Part shown: positions 1 through 11,490 of the stretch, in pieces | Position numbering within the stretch: the first letter of the stretch is position 1 | Layout of the letters: every line of letters begins with the position of its first letter | NCBI GenBank assembly: GCA_003427395.1 | Contig: BFEA01000444.1 | Location: 161,492-198,969 of the forward strand | Reading direction: 5' to 3' | DNA: 37,478 nt | DNA from: Chara braunii | Taxonomy: Eukaryota; Streptophyta; Charophyceae; Charales; Characeae | Notes under the pieces: generated by a model | Databases searched by the model: none | The model's input: the letters and a program-made list of their open reading frames with translations, nothing else | Told to the model about the DNA's origin: nothing | Program-made: the position numbers and the translations under genes

Positions 1-64
<64 letters not shown>
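1..64. repeat. (TC)n microsatellite
   Basis: An uninterrupted CT dinucleotide run opens the window and grades into a C/T-rich stretch to about 90. It is probably cut by the window edge. Confidence 0.97.
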
Positions 65-68
<4 letters not shown>

Positions 69-1233
69 CCTCTCCCTCTCCCTCTGTCTTCCTCCATTCG
101 TTCAACGCTCTTTAACCCTTAACCCTTCCGTCACCCCTTCCCCTCCATGGCATGTGACTGACCTCTACCCTCACCTGTTACATTGTCAGGGAACGAACGG
201 AAAGGAACTTGGTCCTCACTTGGTGGAAAGCGAGGGCAAGGGAAGGGTTGCCGGTCCCTTGTGCCACCAAGAAGGGAAGGATACAAGACTATTGAGAACA
301 TTTGTGAAAGCGAAGAGGAGTGCTGTTTTTGGACGAGGTCAGTTTGACTCAACCATCCTCCCGGACTGCATGACTAAGGGATTGCATGGCTTGCTGGTGG
401 GAAAGGGAAGGGAACTCATAAGGGGAATTTGGAAAGCAAAGGAGGCTTAGGATTGCGGGAAGGGCGATGTGTTGACCCCAATGGGGATTGTACTTGGTCA
501 TTTGTTTGTGTGGTCTTGCGCAGGTGATTAGTCTGGGACGATTTGGCCGGGACTGGATCCACTGTTGAGGAGTAGGGTGGGAGAATTGGCTAAGGGAAGG
601 ACTTGGGCCTCGCATAAGCTGTGGATGCGGGACGGGTTGTATGGTCGGATGGTCGGATGGTCGGATGCTTGGATGAATGATAGATGCCTGGATGTGGTTG
701 CGTGATGGTTGAATGCAATGACTCTCTCATGAATGCAATGCAAGCNTGGAAGGACTANGGGCTGCCTGGGATAGGTGGATNTGATGCTAGTGGCTNCCGC
801 AAAAAAAATATAGCGGCTAGGNGTCCGGGCGACGCCGCCTCAAGGATGNTGNNGGGGCTGTCCTGAGCCACTAGACTTAGTGAAAAGGTGTGTGGCCCAA
901 TGGATGACGCTTGGCCTGCGCACGGTAAGAAGACAAACTCTCAAGGAACTCCCTGGACTGTCTGAGTATTGGAAAGAGCGATTGCCTGGTCAGACTTAAA
1001 TGAATCAAGAAAATGCCACGAGTGCCAAAGAGCTACCATCTTGACGCGAGAGCGGCGAGAGCGGAGCTACATCCCCCAATGTAAAGCCCTCTCGCAGAAT
1101 GGCCCACCCCCGTCCATCTTGAAGCACTAGGTGGGGGTGCCCCTGGGACGAACGACCCTCACACTGAGCGTGAGCGAGGGCGGGTCGAGCCAAATGGGAC
1201 CCGCAGTGGGGTCGACCGAGGCTCGAAAGTCCT
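65..1233. other. Unassigned stretch without a recognisable gene
   Basis: No open frame here resembles a known family. The stretch holds a short 8-bp tandem (ATGGTCGG, about three units, 641-666) and several ambiguous bases at 746-853, so local consensus quality is poor. The 3' tail of the minus-strand LINE may reach into the upper part, but no poly-A or target duplication marks its end. Confidence 0.5.
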
Positions 1234-2385
1234 TCAGAGTACGGCCCCTACACCGTCTTTCCATGACCACCTCCATTCCTGGGGATCAAAGGGAAGGTTC
1301 TCAATCGGGGTCATTGGGTGATACACTCTTCCGCCTTTCTCTTCTTCTACCACCCTAATGCGATAGACATCCGATTTTCTTTTCCAGATGAAAGGAAGGC
1401 TACTCCCTCGTAGTTGCCCTGTTCCTGTGACATCGTACACTTCAACCAGGTTTTTAGCTCGGTCTTCTATCTGCACACGGCCTGCTTGTGATTAGTGACC
1501 ACGCAACCCTACCCAATCATCCACTTCCAATGTTAGGCCTTTTTTCAGCGTGGTGTACCATTGGATGGGAAAGCTTTCAATAAGCCCCTCCATTGTTGAA
1601 TCTAGTGAATGGCAATAGCGCAGACATCTTTTCATACTCTCAGCACTTTTCCAATCCCCGCTTGCCCCATCCCAGAGGTCCCCCACCCTTAACACCCCAT
1701 GTTTCACCCAAGTTTTTCATGGAGAGTGTGAGTTGTTCCTCACCTGGCCGAGGGAGTTTGTGATTAATCTATTGCCAAACAAGGGTTGTCTGATTATCTC
1801 CTCTCATCTGTCCGGCGCAGGGCGGTCGGGGCATGGGAGCTTCCTCCACGTACTTAGAAGGCGTATCCAATGCTCGTCAGCCGGGTCACCGTTCTTATAT
1901 TTCCTGGGGAGTCTCCAGTATCTGTCCTCAAGCCAAATGAGGGGGTCAATTTCAGGCGGGGCCTCCGGGGCCAGCGCCGCGATTTGCCTCAGGGCCAGGG
2001 GAACCCAGGGGGAGGAAGTCTCGAAGATAATATGTTGGATCTAGTGGAGGCTCAGGGCCTGGAACTATGTAGAGGGGTCCACTATCCCAAGGCCCCCTCC
2101 AGCCTTGGGCTGAATGACCGATTCCCACGCTACACGGCTAATGGCGTGGGTATTGCTACTATCCCCTCTCCAAAGGAAGGCCGCCAGTTGTTGCTTGAGC
2201 GTCCTGAGCCTCCCTTTACTTAAGGGCCATAGGATGGCTTTATACCAGAGAGTGGCGAGCACGACATTGTTAATGACCAGGGCTCGCCCAAAAATCGAAG
2301 TGTGCTTGTGGTTCCACTTCGCTAGCTTGGCCTGAGCCGGTGTAGAGAGCCACTCGTCGTTTGTGATGGGTTTCCCTTTTGCCAT
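1234..2385 (-). pseudogene. LINE ORF2 C-terminal region (broken)
   Basis: Downstream of the RT the minus strand encodes segments typical of the LINE ORF2 tail: LWYKAILWPLSKGRLRTLKQ and GGGLGIVDPST (2065-2385), QPLFGN (about 1780), VGDLWD (about 1680) and a Trp-rich end (1234-1476). They share one frame, interrupted by several stops including a TGA near 1713. No cysteine-rich terminal motif is certain. Plus-strand open frames over 1733-2335 are antisense shadows of this region. Confidence 0.72.
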
Positions 2386-2515
2386 GATTGACGCACCCAG
2401 GACCCTGAGGGGATCATCCGGGGGGAGCTAGGTAATACTTGGGCTTTCTGGCGGCCTGCCCCCTTGGTGGTGCAACCACCAATCCACCGTTTTCTGGCCC
2501 CAGTTCACGGTCATG

Positions 2516-3440
2516 TCAGAGACGTTGCCAAAATGGTTCATAAGCGCTTGGATTTCTTCCATGTTTCATGTGTTTGCTTTCGACCATAATAGTGAGGTCA
2601 TCCGCAAACAGGGAGCAGATGGGAACCACTTCCTCAGGGATATCAGCGATCCGGATACGAGTGTGGTCTTTGTTCTGTCTTAAATTAGCAGAGAGAGCCT
2701 CCATAATGACTAAGAAAAGATAAGGGGCAATGGGGTCTCCTTGCTTGACCGACTGTTGGATCTCAAAGGGGGTTGCCACTAGTCCATTTACCTGCACACA
2801 CGTGGTGGCATTTTTATGCAGGATGCTCACTCATCGCCTAAAGGACGACCCAAAATTTATTTTTTCCAAACACTTGTCCAGAAAAACCCAGTCCACGTGG
2901 TCATATGCCTTTTCGAAATCAATGAAGACTATTGCAGTGTTTGCCCGGTGTCTTCGTGCCAGGCGGACGATTTCATTTACCAGCAGCATGTTTTCTTGTA
3001 TGTTCCTGCAGGTCATGAACCCTGTCTGGGCCGGATGGATCACATTTGCCAGTATTCTGGCCATGCGATTTGCCAAGGCTTTAGAAAGGATTTTGTAGAC
3101 TACTGTAAGGAGAGTAATTGGTCTGTAGTTCCTTATGTTCATTTTACCCCCTTTCTTATACAGCAGAGTCAACACCCCTTTCCCCACCACTTCCCCCATT
3201 TCCCCATCCTCCCAGATCTTTTGATAGAAATTCCACAGATCTGTGCTCAATTCTGGCCAAATTGTTTCCCAGAATTCTTTGGGGAAGTCGTCAATGCCAG
3301 GTGTTTTCTCTTCCCTCATCCCAAGCAATGCTGCCCATATCTCATCCTTTGTCAGGGGGCGCTCCAGTTGATCGCGCTCTGTCTGGGAAAGGTGCTTATC
3401 CATAGGGGCCAGGAATTCCTCCAGCTCTCTCGTCCATGCC
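2516..3440 (-). pseudogene. LINE ORF2 reverse transcriptase domain (broken)
   Basis: This is a non-LTR reverse transcriptase. Diagnostic blocks in order are NYRPITLLTVVYKILSK, HPAQTGFM, VFIDFEKAYDHVDW, KQGDPIAPYLF and the catalytic FADD (2597-2608). One in-frame stop near 2831 separates the fingers/palm half from the KQGDP/FADD half; both halves share one frame. After about 2516 the frame changes again. The enzyme would have copied LINE RNA at the nicked target. The order of blocks and the FADD variant separate it from the gypsy RTs elsewhere in the window, which carry YLDD. Confidence 0.9.
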
Positions 3441-3479
3441 CCCCCTCCCCGGGTCGGGATTTGGGATGTGTATAGTTGT

Positions 3480-4567
3480 TTAAAGAATCTTCGTGTGATT
3501 AGAGCAGTGCGCAGTATTTGTTGCTATAGTTTCGTCCACGCTATCCTGATCATATAACTCCTCGATTACCGTGTGTCTCGCCCGGGCTGTCGCCATGCTA
3601 AAGAAATGAGTGACCATTGTGGCCTCCTGAGTAAATTTAGCCATTTTCCCTCGTATCTTGATGCCCTGCCATCTGTGTTGTGCATATTGAAGAAGTTTGA
3701 CCTTCACTTCCTGGATGTGTGCGCTGAGAAGGTGTGAATCTTCCTGGTGTTCCAGGCTCAACAGTTCCTCATGGGTGGCAAATTCCTGTTGCTGTCTCAG
3801 AGCCGCTTTAACTTTCGAAAATTCTTTGCATTTTCTAGCCAAAAATATGAGGCCATTATTGAACCACGTGGAGAACAAATCAAAGTGGGCTTTCTGTTGT
3901 CGCCAAAACTGCCATTCCTGCTGAATCATTGGTTTAAATTGTTGGTCTTTGAGGATTGAGGTATTGAGCTTAAAAAACCCCGGACCCTGATCCGGTCTTT
4001 TCCTCATGGTGAGTATTATTCCGCATGTTTTATGGTCCAGTCCAGGATGCGGGCTTCGTGGGAGAATGGCAGCCCAACGGAGGGCACCTTCCAGGTCATT
4101 GGAGACCAGAATGAGATCAATCCGTGACTTGGACAGCCTAGCCGGATCGCTGTCCCTAACACAGGAAAAGGTCCGGTCCGTGGGATGCAGGCGGCGAAAG
4201 GTGTCAAAGACCACGAGGTTTTTGCATAGGTCGGCAATCATTTGCTCATCTTCTTCTGCCACAAAGGCGGGGGATCCCTGAGGGTTCCATCTGTCACCCC
4301 TTCTTTCAGGGGCAACATTGAAGTCCCCTGCAATGATCAGCGGGATGCCCTCCGGTACACGCGCCCCTAAGGTAGCCAAAAAGGTTATTCTTTCACTGAC
4401 GGTATTAGGGGAGTATATGCACAAGATACATAGCAGTTCAAGTTCTAGCATCCCCAACACTGATACCCATCGTCCCTTCTCCTTGTCTATCGCCCAATGG
4501 ACCATCTCGGACTTGGAGTCTGGGGTTATCCAAATTGCTACCCTCGCTGATCCAGGCCTAGGGGCGT
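3480..4567 (-). pseudogene. LINE ORF2 endonuclease domain (fragment)
   Basis: This segment matches the exonuclease-endonuclease-phosphatase fold that nicks target DNA during LINE insertion. Visible motifs are IIAGDFNV (about 4337-4314, metal-binding Asp/Asn), SRIDLILVS, and LDHK, which stands where the usual SDH catalytic motif lies. The open frame can be read from about 4567 (RVAIWITPDSKSEM) to a stop at 3480. The first ATG at 4505 is internal to the domain, so the N-terminus with its first catalytic residues is missing. After the domain comes the usual linker of charged, helical sequence. The reverse transcriptase follows in a different frame, so at least one indel separates them. Confidence 0.85.
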
Positions 4568-4572
4568 GGGCC

Positions 4573-4590
4573 TTTTTTTTTTTTTTTTTT
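4573..4590. repeat. Poly-T tract at the LINE 5' boundary
   Basis: Eighteen T residues directly follow the last readable LINE codons. On the minus strand this is an A-run upstream of the truncated LINE, so it is not the LINE's own 3' tail. It may be a target-site A-tract or the edge of an older insertion. Confidence 0.7.
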
Positions 4591-4656
4591 CTGAAAATTC
4601 GAATTTTTTTGCGGCACCTTCAAATCTGATTCGGAGATTAGTCATTTTTGCTTTCA

Positions 4657-5025
4657 GCACACATTTTGACCCCGTGGGGGTAACGAAGTGCTGCCAAAAT
4701 TTTCTGTTTTTTCTTTTACTCAGTCTTTTCAACACATTTTAACCCCTTGGGGGTAGTGAAGTGCTGGCAAAAATTTTCTAATTTCACTTAGTCTTTCTTC
4801 TTAACGGCACACTTCGACTCCATGGGGGTAACGAAATGCTGCCAAAATTTTTGAAAAAAAACAACACTCTGTTTCTCTTCACCCCTCTATACTTATTTAT
4901 TTATTTATTTTTCTGAAAATTATCATTTGCGGCATTGTAAAACTTATTGTGCTTCTCTTAGTCTCTCCTTCCTCTTTGCACCTTTGTTACCCCGTTGGGG
5001 TAGGAAAATGCAGCCAAAAATTCTG
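4657..5025. repeat. Four degenerate copies of a CCCC-GGGG palindromic repeat
   Basis: Four related units lie at about 4657-4706, 4731-4780, 4804-4853 and 4977-5025. Each has a core like GACCCCGTGGGGGTAACGAA followed by GTGCTGCCAAAATTTTCTG. The first three are about 74 bp apart, the fourth about 173 bp further. AT-rich filler separates them. No coding potential is seen. Confidence 0.75.
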
Positions 5026-5218
5026 AAAAAAATAAGTATTATTTCTCTTCTCACCTTTTGCTTCTTTCTTTCTTTCTTTATTTTAATTATTTATTTTCTT
5101 TTATTTTTATCTTGAAATTTCATTGTTTATTTTATTTTCTCTCCCCCCCGCCTCCATGGTTATTATTTTCTTTTCTTGATTAGGTCGCCGCGACCCTCCC
5201 CTAACCATGCAAACCCCA

Positions 5219-5267
5219 GTTAGGGTTTTCTTAGGGTTTTTCTAGGGTTTAGGGTTCTCCTAACCCC
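5219..5267. repeat. Telomere-like TTTAGGG / TTAGGG cluster
   Basis: Four AGGG-containing units occur within about 50 bp, including one exact plant-type TTTAGGG, and the cluster closes with CCTAACCC. It sits about 210 bp upstream of the gag start of element A, in otherwise pyrimidine-rich leader sequence. Confidence 0.7.
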
Positions 5268-5476
5268 CCCTACTCCCCCGCCTCCTCCCGTCGGGCACCC
5301 TGGACCCAAACAGCTCCTCTCCCCTCGACCGGATTCCCGCCACCATCTCACGCGCGACCCGCTGGTCACGGGGCGAGCCGACACACGACTACCCACTCCG
5401 CTCTTGCGGTCCCCTCCCTCTCACCGGTGGTCCCCTGTCCCCATACCACAACCGATCTCTCCCCTCACCTCCCACC

Positions 5477-7570
5477 ATGTCTACCTCTCTTCCTCCACCG
5501 CCCACGGACAGGGTTACAGCTGAGGAGATTGTCACGGCGTCGTCCACCTCTGAGGCGTCCACCCACCCGACGGTCCAGGGTCAGCATGTTGTGGACCCCA
5601 CGGACCTTCGCGCTGTTCTTGCATCTCTCCTTGCACCTCTGCAACTACGACTCGATGCGCTTGCACCCTTGGAGAGGCAAGTCAATGCGCTCGCCCTTGA
5701 AGTTCACCGCCTCAAGGGTTCTCCTCATCGCTCTCCCCACCGCTCTCAGACCCCATCCCCTACCGGCTCGGAGTCCGGCTCTCCACGACTCCAGGGACGG
5801 AGACGTGGCGGTTCGTCCTCCTCCGCGGGCCAGGTCTAGCACTCCCCCTCCACATTGGTGAGTGTTGCTGCCGCTCGGACCATACCGTCTGTTACAGCAC
5901 ATCCATTGTCCCTCGCCGCTCCCGCCGCCCCTGCTGCTTCGGCCACTGCCGCAGGTACTGTCGCCCAGATACTGGTATCTGACCAGGCAGTTTCCTCTAC
6001 CCACCCCAATGCTACTTCCTAGCTTCCTGCACCGGTCGTGGCACTACGGTCCGGAGTTCTTCCTCCTCCCGCTAGGGTACTCTCTCCACCTCCTCCACCT
6101 CCGACCCCTCGCACCCAGCGAGCGGCTACCCTACAGGCCACTGTGGCGCAACTCCAGGCGGAGATTCTCTCCCTGAGACAGCCTCACCCTTCACAGGCTG
6201 CTCACCCCTCTTCTTCTTATACCGCTGCTTTAACCTTTGTCTTGTCGGCTCGTTTCCCTCGACCGGCTCCCCCCCCTTTACCCTACTACCTCGCTACTCC
6301 ATCACAGTTGGCTGCGGCTGTTGCCTCCACGTCTGTTGGACCGTCCACCAGCAGCCTCGGCTCTCAGCCTACTACCACTTCCACATCTGCACCAGCCTCG
6401 ACATTTGCCGCCGCAGTGCAGGCCCCTCGACCTCTCTCCCCTCGCCGTCAGCACAACGGTCCCACGCTTGTGCGTCTGTCGGACATACCCGACTTCGATG
6501 GTACTATGCATGTGTCGCACTGGTTGCAGGCTGCCATACGAGCGCTGACACTAACTGACACTCGTCAGGAGTTGGGGTGCTCCGCGCTCGCAACTAAATT
6601 GCGAGGCAGCGTGTTCTCCGCATGGGAGAACTATTATTCCCATCGTACTCGTTCAAGTGAGGATCCCACTCTCGTGGATTTCACCGCGCTCCTCCATAAC
6701 CGCTACGACACTCTTCACGATGCGACTGACGCCTTAGATCGGGTCACCCAAACGTAGTCACCAGCCGATTTTGAGCGTCACATTAGAGTGTTTCAGGAAG
6801 CCCGCCTCATTTGCGATGAGGCACTTCTACCAGAGGTCCTTTTGACCAACAGGTTCGTAGTCAGTTTCCCGACTGACTACTGCATCGAGCTCTGGCGACA
6901 GAGCTTCGCCTCCTCCGAGCAGGCCTACGAGGCTGCTCGTCAGTACCAGAAGATGTGGAGTCGCTTCTCCGACACCCCATCTTCTTCGCGATCCATTGTC
7001 GGCGCCACCCAGTCACGCGGCACCACGCGTAGTCGATCCTCCTTCACCGGCTGCTTTCGCCGACCAGCTCGACCTGGAGCGCCATTCTCTCGGGGCTACA
7101 GTTCTCTAGAGTATGACGAGGACGCCTCGACCAAGCTTGACCCTACCCTTGGGGACGCCCCTGAGGACATCGAGCTCCGGGACGTCATCCAGTATCACTT
7201 GGATGACGACACTGTTCCAGTGGCCGAGCGCCTGCAGATGGCCATGTCCGTTATGGGTCGTGCACGCAGTCGGGTTGCACAGGCTGGCGCCCGCACGTCC
7301 ACGGTTCCTCAGATCGATCTCCCGGAGGGTTTTGTCCCTCCTCGCGGAGCTCTATCCCCTGAGGAGCGTGCCGCCCTCGAGGCCCGTCGCGGCTGCCTTC
7401 TTTGCCGCCAGGATGGACACACCTCCTCACAGTGTCCATACCATGCCGCCCTCGATCGGTACCATGATGACATTTCTCGTCAGCGCCGATCTCAGGCCCC
7501 CCCCGACCCCGCCCGACCAGCCCCACCCAGCTGGCCACGGTGTAGTGTACAGCTGAGGCCTCGTACGTAG
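5477..7570 (+). pseudogene. Element A gag
   Basis: Gag forms the particle shell that packages retroelement RNA. One frame can be followed from the ATG at 5477 to a TAG at 7568, with internal TAG stops at 5837, 6020 and 6755. The first part, to about 6460, is unusually rich in Pro, Ser, Ala and Thr. The conserved capsid region starts near SDIPDFDGTMHVSHWLQAA (6478 onward) and runs past 6960. A CX2CX4HX4C zinc knuckle (CLLCRQDGHTSSQC) lies at 7394-7435. The three internal stops are all TAG and fit C-to-T change at CAG. The protease follows in the -1 frame relative to gag, but whether that shift is programmed or an indel cannot be told here. Confidence 0.85.
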
Positions 7571-8660
7571 CCGGCTTCCCGACCACCGAGTCGCAGTTTG
7601 CCCCTTTGGCTACGCACCCAGAGGATCCTCATGACACGATAGATGCAGTCCCCTCTGGCCCACCGTCTGTCGAGGTACCGTCAGCCCCTCAGCAGACCGC
7701 CGCATCTAGTCCTTCCCCTCCGAGACTTCCGGCGCGTCGCACCATTCGCACAACTCGTTGTAGTGCCCAACTGGCGACTGGCGATGATGTTGTGTCATCT
7801 CTCCTGGATTTAAGCATCCTTCAGGCTCGCTAGGAGCGACTCACGAGACACGTAAACATCCCGCGTCGTCTTCTCGCTCTGCTCTCTGGCCCTGATCGCA
7901 CTCTCCCCATCATCCCTATTCGCCTAGGGACATCTACGAGGGTGTACCGTGCTTTATGGGACTCTGGCTCGCAGGGAAATTTCGTTCACCCTCGAGTGGT
8001 TGAGGAAGCTCGCCTAGCTACCTCCGGGTCTCGCTCTCCTATCTCCGTTACCCTCGGAGATAACAAGACGCAACGCTTCTTCGATCAGACGGTCCCTGAT
8101 CTCCACTTCTCCCTCACCCTCCAGCCATCGGATAGTACCCAGGCGCCTCGACGCTACCATTCCTCCGCATACTTCGACGTGCTGGAGACTGGGTACAACT
8201 TTTTATCCTTGGCACTTCTTGTTCTCGCCGGTTCTGTGGCACGGAGGCCGAATGGGCGACTGAGACACTCGCTCTCAAAACGAAGTGTGGTCAAACCCAT
8301 CGAGTCCCCTTCATTGGAACCACGGGTGACACCCCTCCAGACCTACCTCCCAGGACCCTCGTCCCTCTGGGTCCCACCCAGACATCGCCTTCACTTCTCC
8401 TCGTCAGTTTGCTCACTTCATACGACAGGAGGACGTCACGTTCTACTCAGTGAACGCCATGGATCTTCTTCGCTACGATCCACTCTGTCCCGTGGTTGAG
8501 CTCATCTCATTGGAGCCGATCCCCCTGACCCTTCCTCCATCTTCGCGGCTCCCATCTCCACATCCACCCGTCAGCTTGCGGATACCCCCTCGACATCCCA
8601 AGTCCCTTCGCCCGTCACTGCCGAGTCCACACATACGTCTCGTGCCGACGCAGACGTTGA
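7546..8660 (+). pseudogene. Element A protease and pol N-terminal linker
   Basis: This is a retroviral-type aspartic protease region. The active-site triad is visible as ALWDSGSQGNFVHP, with its Asp at 7960. A TAG at 7831 breaks the frame upstream. The second conserved block (an ILGTS-like motif) appears near 8204, but only after a +1 or -2 change of frame, so an indel lies at about 8200. From there to 8660 the sequence is a Pro/Ser-rich linker that cannot be followed in a single frame. The protease would have cut Gag-Pol; this copy cannot be active. Confidence 0.72.
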
Positions 8661-10250
8661 GGAACTCACACGGTTCACGGCACACTTAGAGCCCGACGTT
8701 CACGACCTGATTCGAGAGTACCGTGACGTATTCCCCCCGTATTTCTCATACAGCGGGATCCCTCCGATGTGTGGTGTTGAACATTCTATCCAGCTCGTGC
8801 CGGACTATCGTGTTCACCATCAGGCACCATACCGACTTTCGATTCCAGAGGCGACGGAACTCAAGCGCCAGCTTGAGGAGCTCCTTCCACTAGGTTTCAT
8901 TAAACCAGTAACTCCCCTTGGGGTGCACCCGTCCTCTTTGCTCGCAAAGCGGGCGGAACTCTCCGCCTCTGCATTGACTACCGCGACCTTAACCGTTACA
9001 CGGTTAAGAACAACTATCCCATGCCTCACGCGGATGAGCTGTTTGACCATTTGGCATGCAACCTCTTCTTTACGAAGATCGATCTTCGTAGCGGTTACCA
9101 CCAGATCCGCGTAGCCACAGAGGACCAGCCGAAGACCGCCTTTCGGTCGCGCTTCGGCCACTACGAGTTCACGGTGATGCCATTCGGCCTCACCAATGCA
9201 CCCGCCACCTTCTAAACGGCGATGAACGACATCTTCAGGGACATCCTCGAAGAATACGTTCTCGTATACCTGGACGACATCCTGGTCTACAGTCGTACCT
9301 TAGAAGACCATCTCAGACATCTCCGCGATGTCCTACAGCGCTTACGCAAGCATGGCTTCTATGCCAAGCTTAGTAAGTGCCACTTTGCCCAGAGCAAAGT
9401 GGACTTCCTAGGACACCATGTGTCTTACCAAGGTCTCCACATGGATGACACGAAGATCACTGCTATTGCAAAGTGGCCCGTCCCCACATCTGCCAAGCAG
9501 GTTTGTAGTTTTCTAGGCCTCACTAGTTACTATAGTAATTTCATCTGGGGATACGCTAGGTATTCCTATGTCCTTACCTCCACCCTCCTCTGGAAGAACC
9601 CGCCATGGTTTTGGACACCCCTGTGCGAGGACGCCTTTCGCGCCCTCAAGAAGGTGGTGACTTGTACGTCGGTTCTTCGCCTCCCCGATTTTGATCGCCC
9701 CTTTATCATCACCATCGATGCGTCAGATTTTGCAGTAGGAGTTGTCCTCTCTCAGGTGTTTCCTTCTCCTCCGGATTCATCTTATCCCCATGTTCCTCCT
9801 TCCCCCCCCCCTCCTGCTGACACTGCTTCTCGACTGACGCCTACCCTCCCACCACTTCCCTCCACTGACAGTCCTCCCGTTACTTACTCCCCAACCATCG
9901 CGGAGGATGGGATTGTCGAGGCTCGTGTTGGGGATTGCCCGATCGCCTTCTGCTCCTGTCAGCTACTTCCTGTCGACATAAACTACATTGTCGATGAACG
10001 TGAGGTTCTCGCAGTAGTTTATGCTACACGACATTGACGTCATTACCTGCACAGGGCGCCCTTCACGGTGCACACGGACAACTCAGTTGTCCAGGCTTTC
10101 CTCACGAAGTCCAAGCTTTTCCCTCGACAGGCACGTTGGTGGCGTGATTTATCCGAGTTCAGTTTCACCACTCAGCCCATGAAGGGTGAAACGAACGGCG
10201 TCGCCGATGCCTTGTCCCGCCGTCCTGATCACAATCAGGAATCCATCCAT
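8661..10250 (+). pseudogene. Element A reverse transcriptase and RNase H
   Basis: The RT starts with the usual entry blocks (EYRDVFP, VEHSIQLVP, APYRLSIPE). An indel near 8918 shifts the frame, after which [31 protein letters not shown] and [12 protein letters not shown] follow. A TAA interrupts at 9213, then the catalytic YLDD lies at 9267-9278 and FLGLTSYYSNFI near 9512. RNase H shows ITIDASDFAVGVVLSQ, then a Pro/Ser-rich insert (about 9766-9925), then PIAFCSCQLLP, DEREVLAVV, a TGA at 10035, VHTDNS, and finally VADALSRR. The insert is not usual for the family. The enzyme would make cDNA from the element RNA. Confidence 0.9.
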
Positions 10251-11490
10251 CTTGCTGCCATTTTCATCACCACTGTTGATCAGTCGGTGATCGACGCATA
10301 TCGTACTCAGTACCATCACTGCCCAGATTATCGCGTCATCCATGCGACACTGCGGAGTGGCAAGACCGTTCCCTCATACTCACTCGGCGAGAACGGTCTC
10401 TTGTACTGGCATGGCAGATCTGGTCAGCTAGAACCACGTATCTGCGTTCCCTCCACCGGACAGCTCCATGTCCAGGCTGTAGCAGAGTTCCATAACCAGG
10501 CAGTTGCCAGTTATATGGGCTTCCACAAGACGTTGGCTCGTGTTTGCCGCCTATACGTCTGGCCGAAGTCCAAGGACTTCGTCAAAGCCTACATCTAGGA
10601 GTGTCCTACCTGCTAGGAGGTGAACAGTGTGAACCACCTTCCGTATGGGTTACTTTAGCCCTTACCCATACCCGAGGGTCGTTGGCAGTCCATCTCGATG
10701 GATTTCATTGGTCCCCTCCGCCCACCCACTGAGCGCGGTTATAATGCTATCTTGGTCGTCGTTGATCGCTTCACGAAGCGTGCACGTTTTGTCCCATGCC
10801 GCTATCGCATTAGCGCTCGTGAGGTCGCCAACATCATCTTCGACCGAGTCGTGAGAGATCACGGCTTACCTCAGAGCATCATCTCCGATCGTGACCCGCG
10901 CTTTACCAGCACATTCTGGCGATGCCTACACGAGGTGTACGGATCCCAACTCCGCTTCTCATCATCTTACCACCCTCAGACTGATGTCACCAATAAAACT
11001 CTCGGTAATATCCTCTGAAAGTTTGTTAGGGATGACCAGCAGTGGGACTTACACTTAGCTCACACGGAGATTGGGTACAACCACGTTGTTTCGCCTGCCA
11101 CGGGGATGTCGCCATTTTATTGCGACCTTGGCTACCACCCTCGCGTACCCGCGGACTTCCTACGACCATCGCGGTTGCACCCAGACACTCATTGTCCTGC
11201 GCTTGAGGACTGGATCGCCCACATGGTGGTGATTATGAAGCGTGCAAACGAGAGTCTAGCCGACTCCCACACTTGCATGACCGCACGAGCAAACCGATCA
11301 CGAATGGATCATCCATTCATAGTCGGTGACGATGTGCTCGTCGACGCACGCCACTTGCAGCTCGAAGCGGATACGCTTCGCAAGTTCAGACGTCGTTTCT
11401 TTGGTCCGTGCTGCATCCTTCAGGCCGTCGGTTCTGATACTGCCGCTAGTCCGGTCCGCTTCCATGTGGGGCTACCTGATTACCTTCGAT
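10251..11490 (+). pseudogene. Element A integrase
   Basis: The HHCC zinc domain is readable (FHNQ, GFHKTLARV, then CPTC) across a TAG at 10596. Two more TAG stops lie at 10614 and 10656, the latter in the conserved LLxPLPIPEGRW block where the family normally has Gln. The catalytic core shows MDFIGP (first Asp, near 10698) and SDRDPRFTS (second Asp). In the third block HPQTDVTNKTL the catalytic Glu is replaced by Lys. A TGA at 11016 and a TAG at 11489 break the rest. The C-terminal part ends in the ARVHNVYHVSLLRPY region, which precedes the chromodomain. Confidence 0.87.

Larger units (their letters stand above)
1234..4572 (-). mobile_element. 5'-truncated, non-functional LINE (L1-like)
   Basis: Reading the minus strand, an AP-type endonuclease, a non-LTR reverse transcriptase with FADD, and a C-terminal tail follow one another in the order of LINE ORF2. 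The three parts lie in three different frames, with further in-frame stops, so no intact protein can be made. The endonuclease lacks its first roughly 80-100 residues and no ORF1 is present. Coding similarity stops at about 4567, next to a poly-T run on the plus strand, which fits 5' truncation or later breakage. The 3' end is not resolved, and neither a poly-A tail nor target-site duplications were found. Confidence 0.88.

Noticed and set aside
1733-2335. Plus-strand open frames over the LINE.
   Set aside because: They are antisense to a clearly recognisable LINE ORF2 tail and have no domain of their own.
7546-7570. A -1 frameshift signal at the gag/pro junction of element A like that in B and C.
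   Set aside because: The frame relation is also -1, but no slippery heptamer or stem of the same kind is seen and the region is damaged; an indel is as likely.
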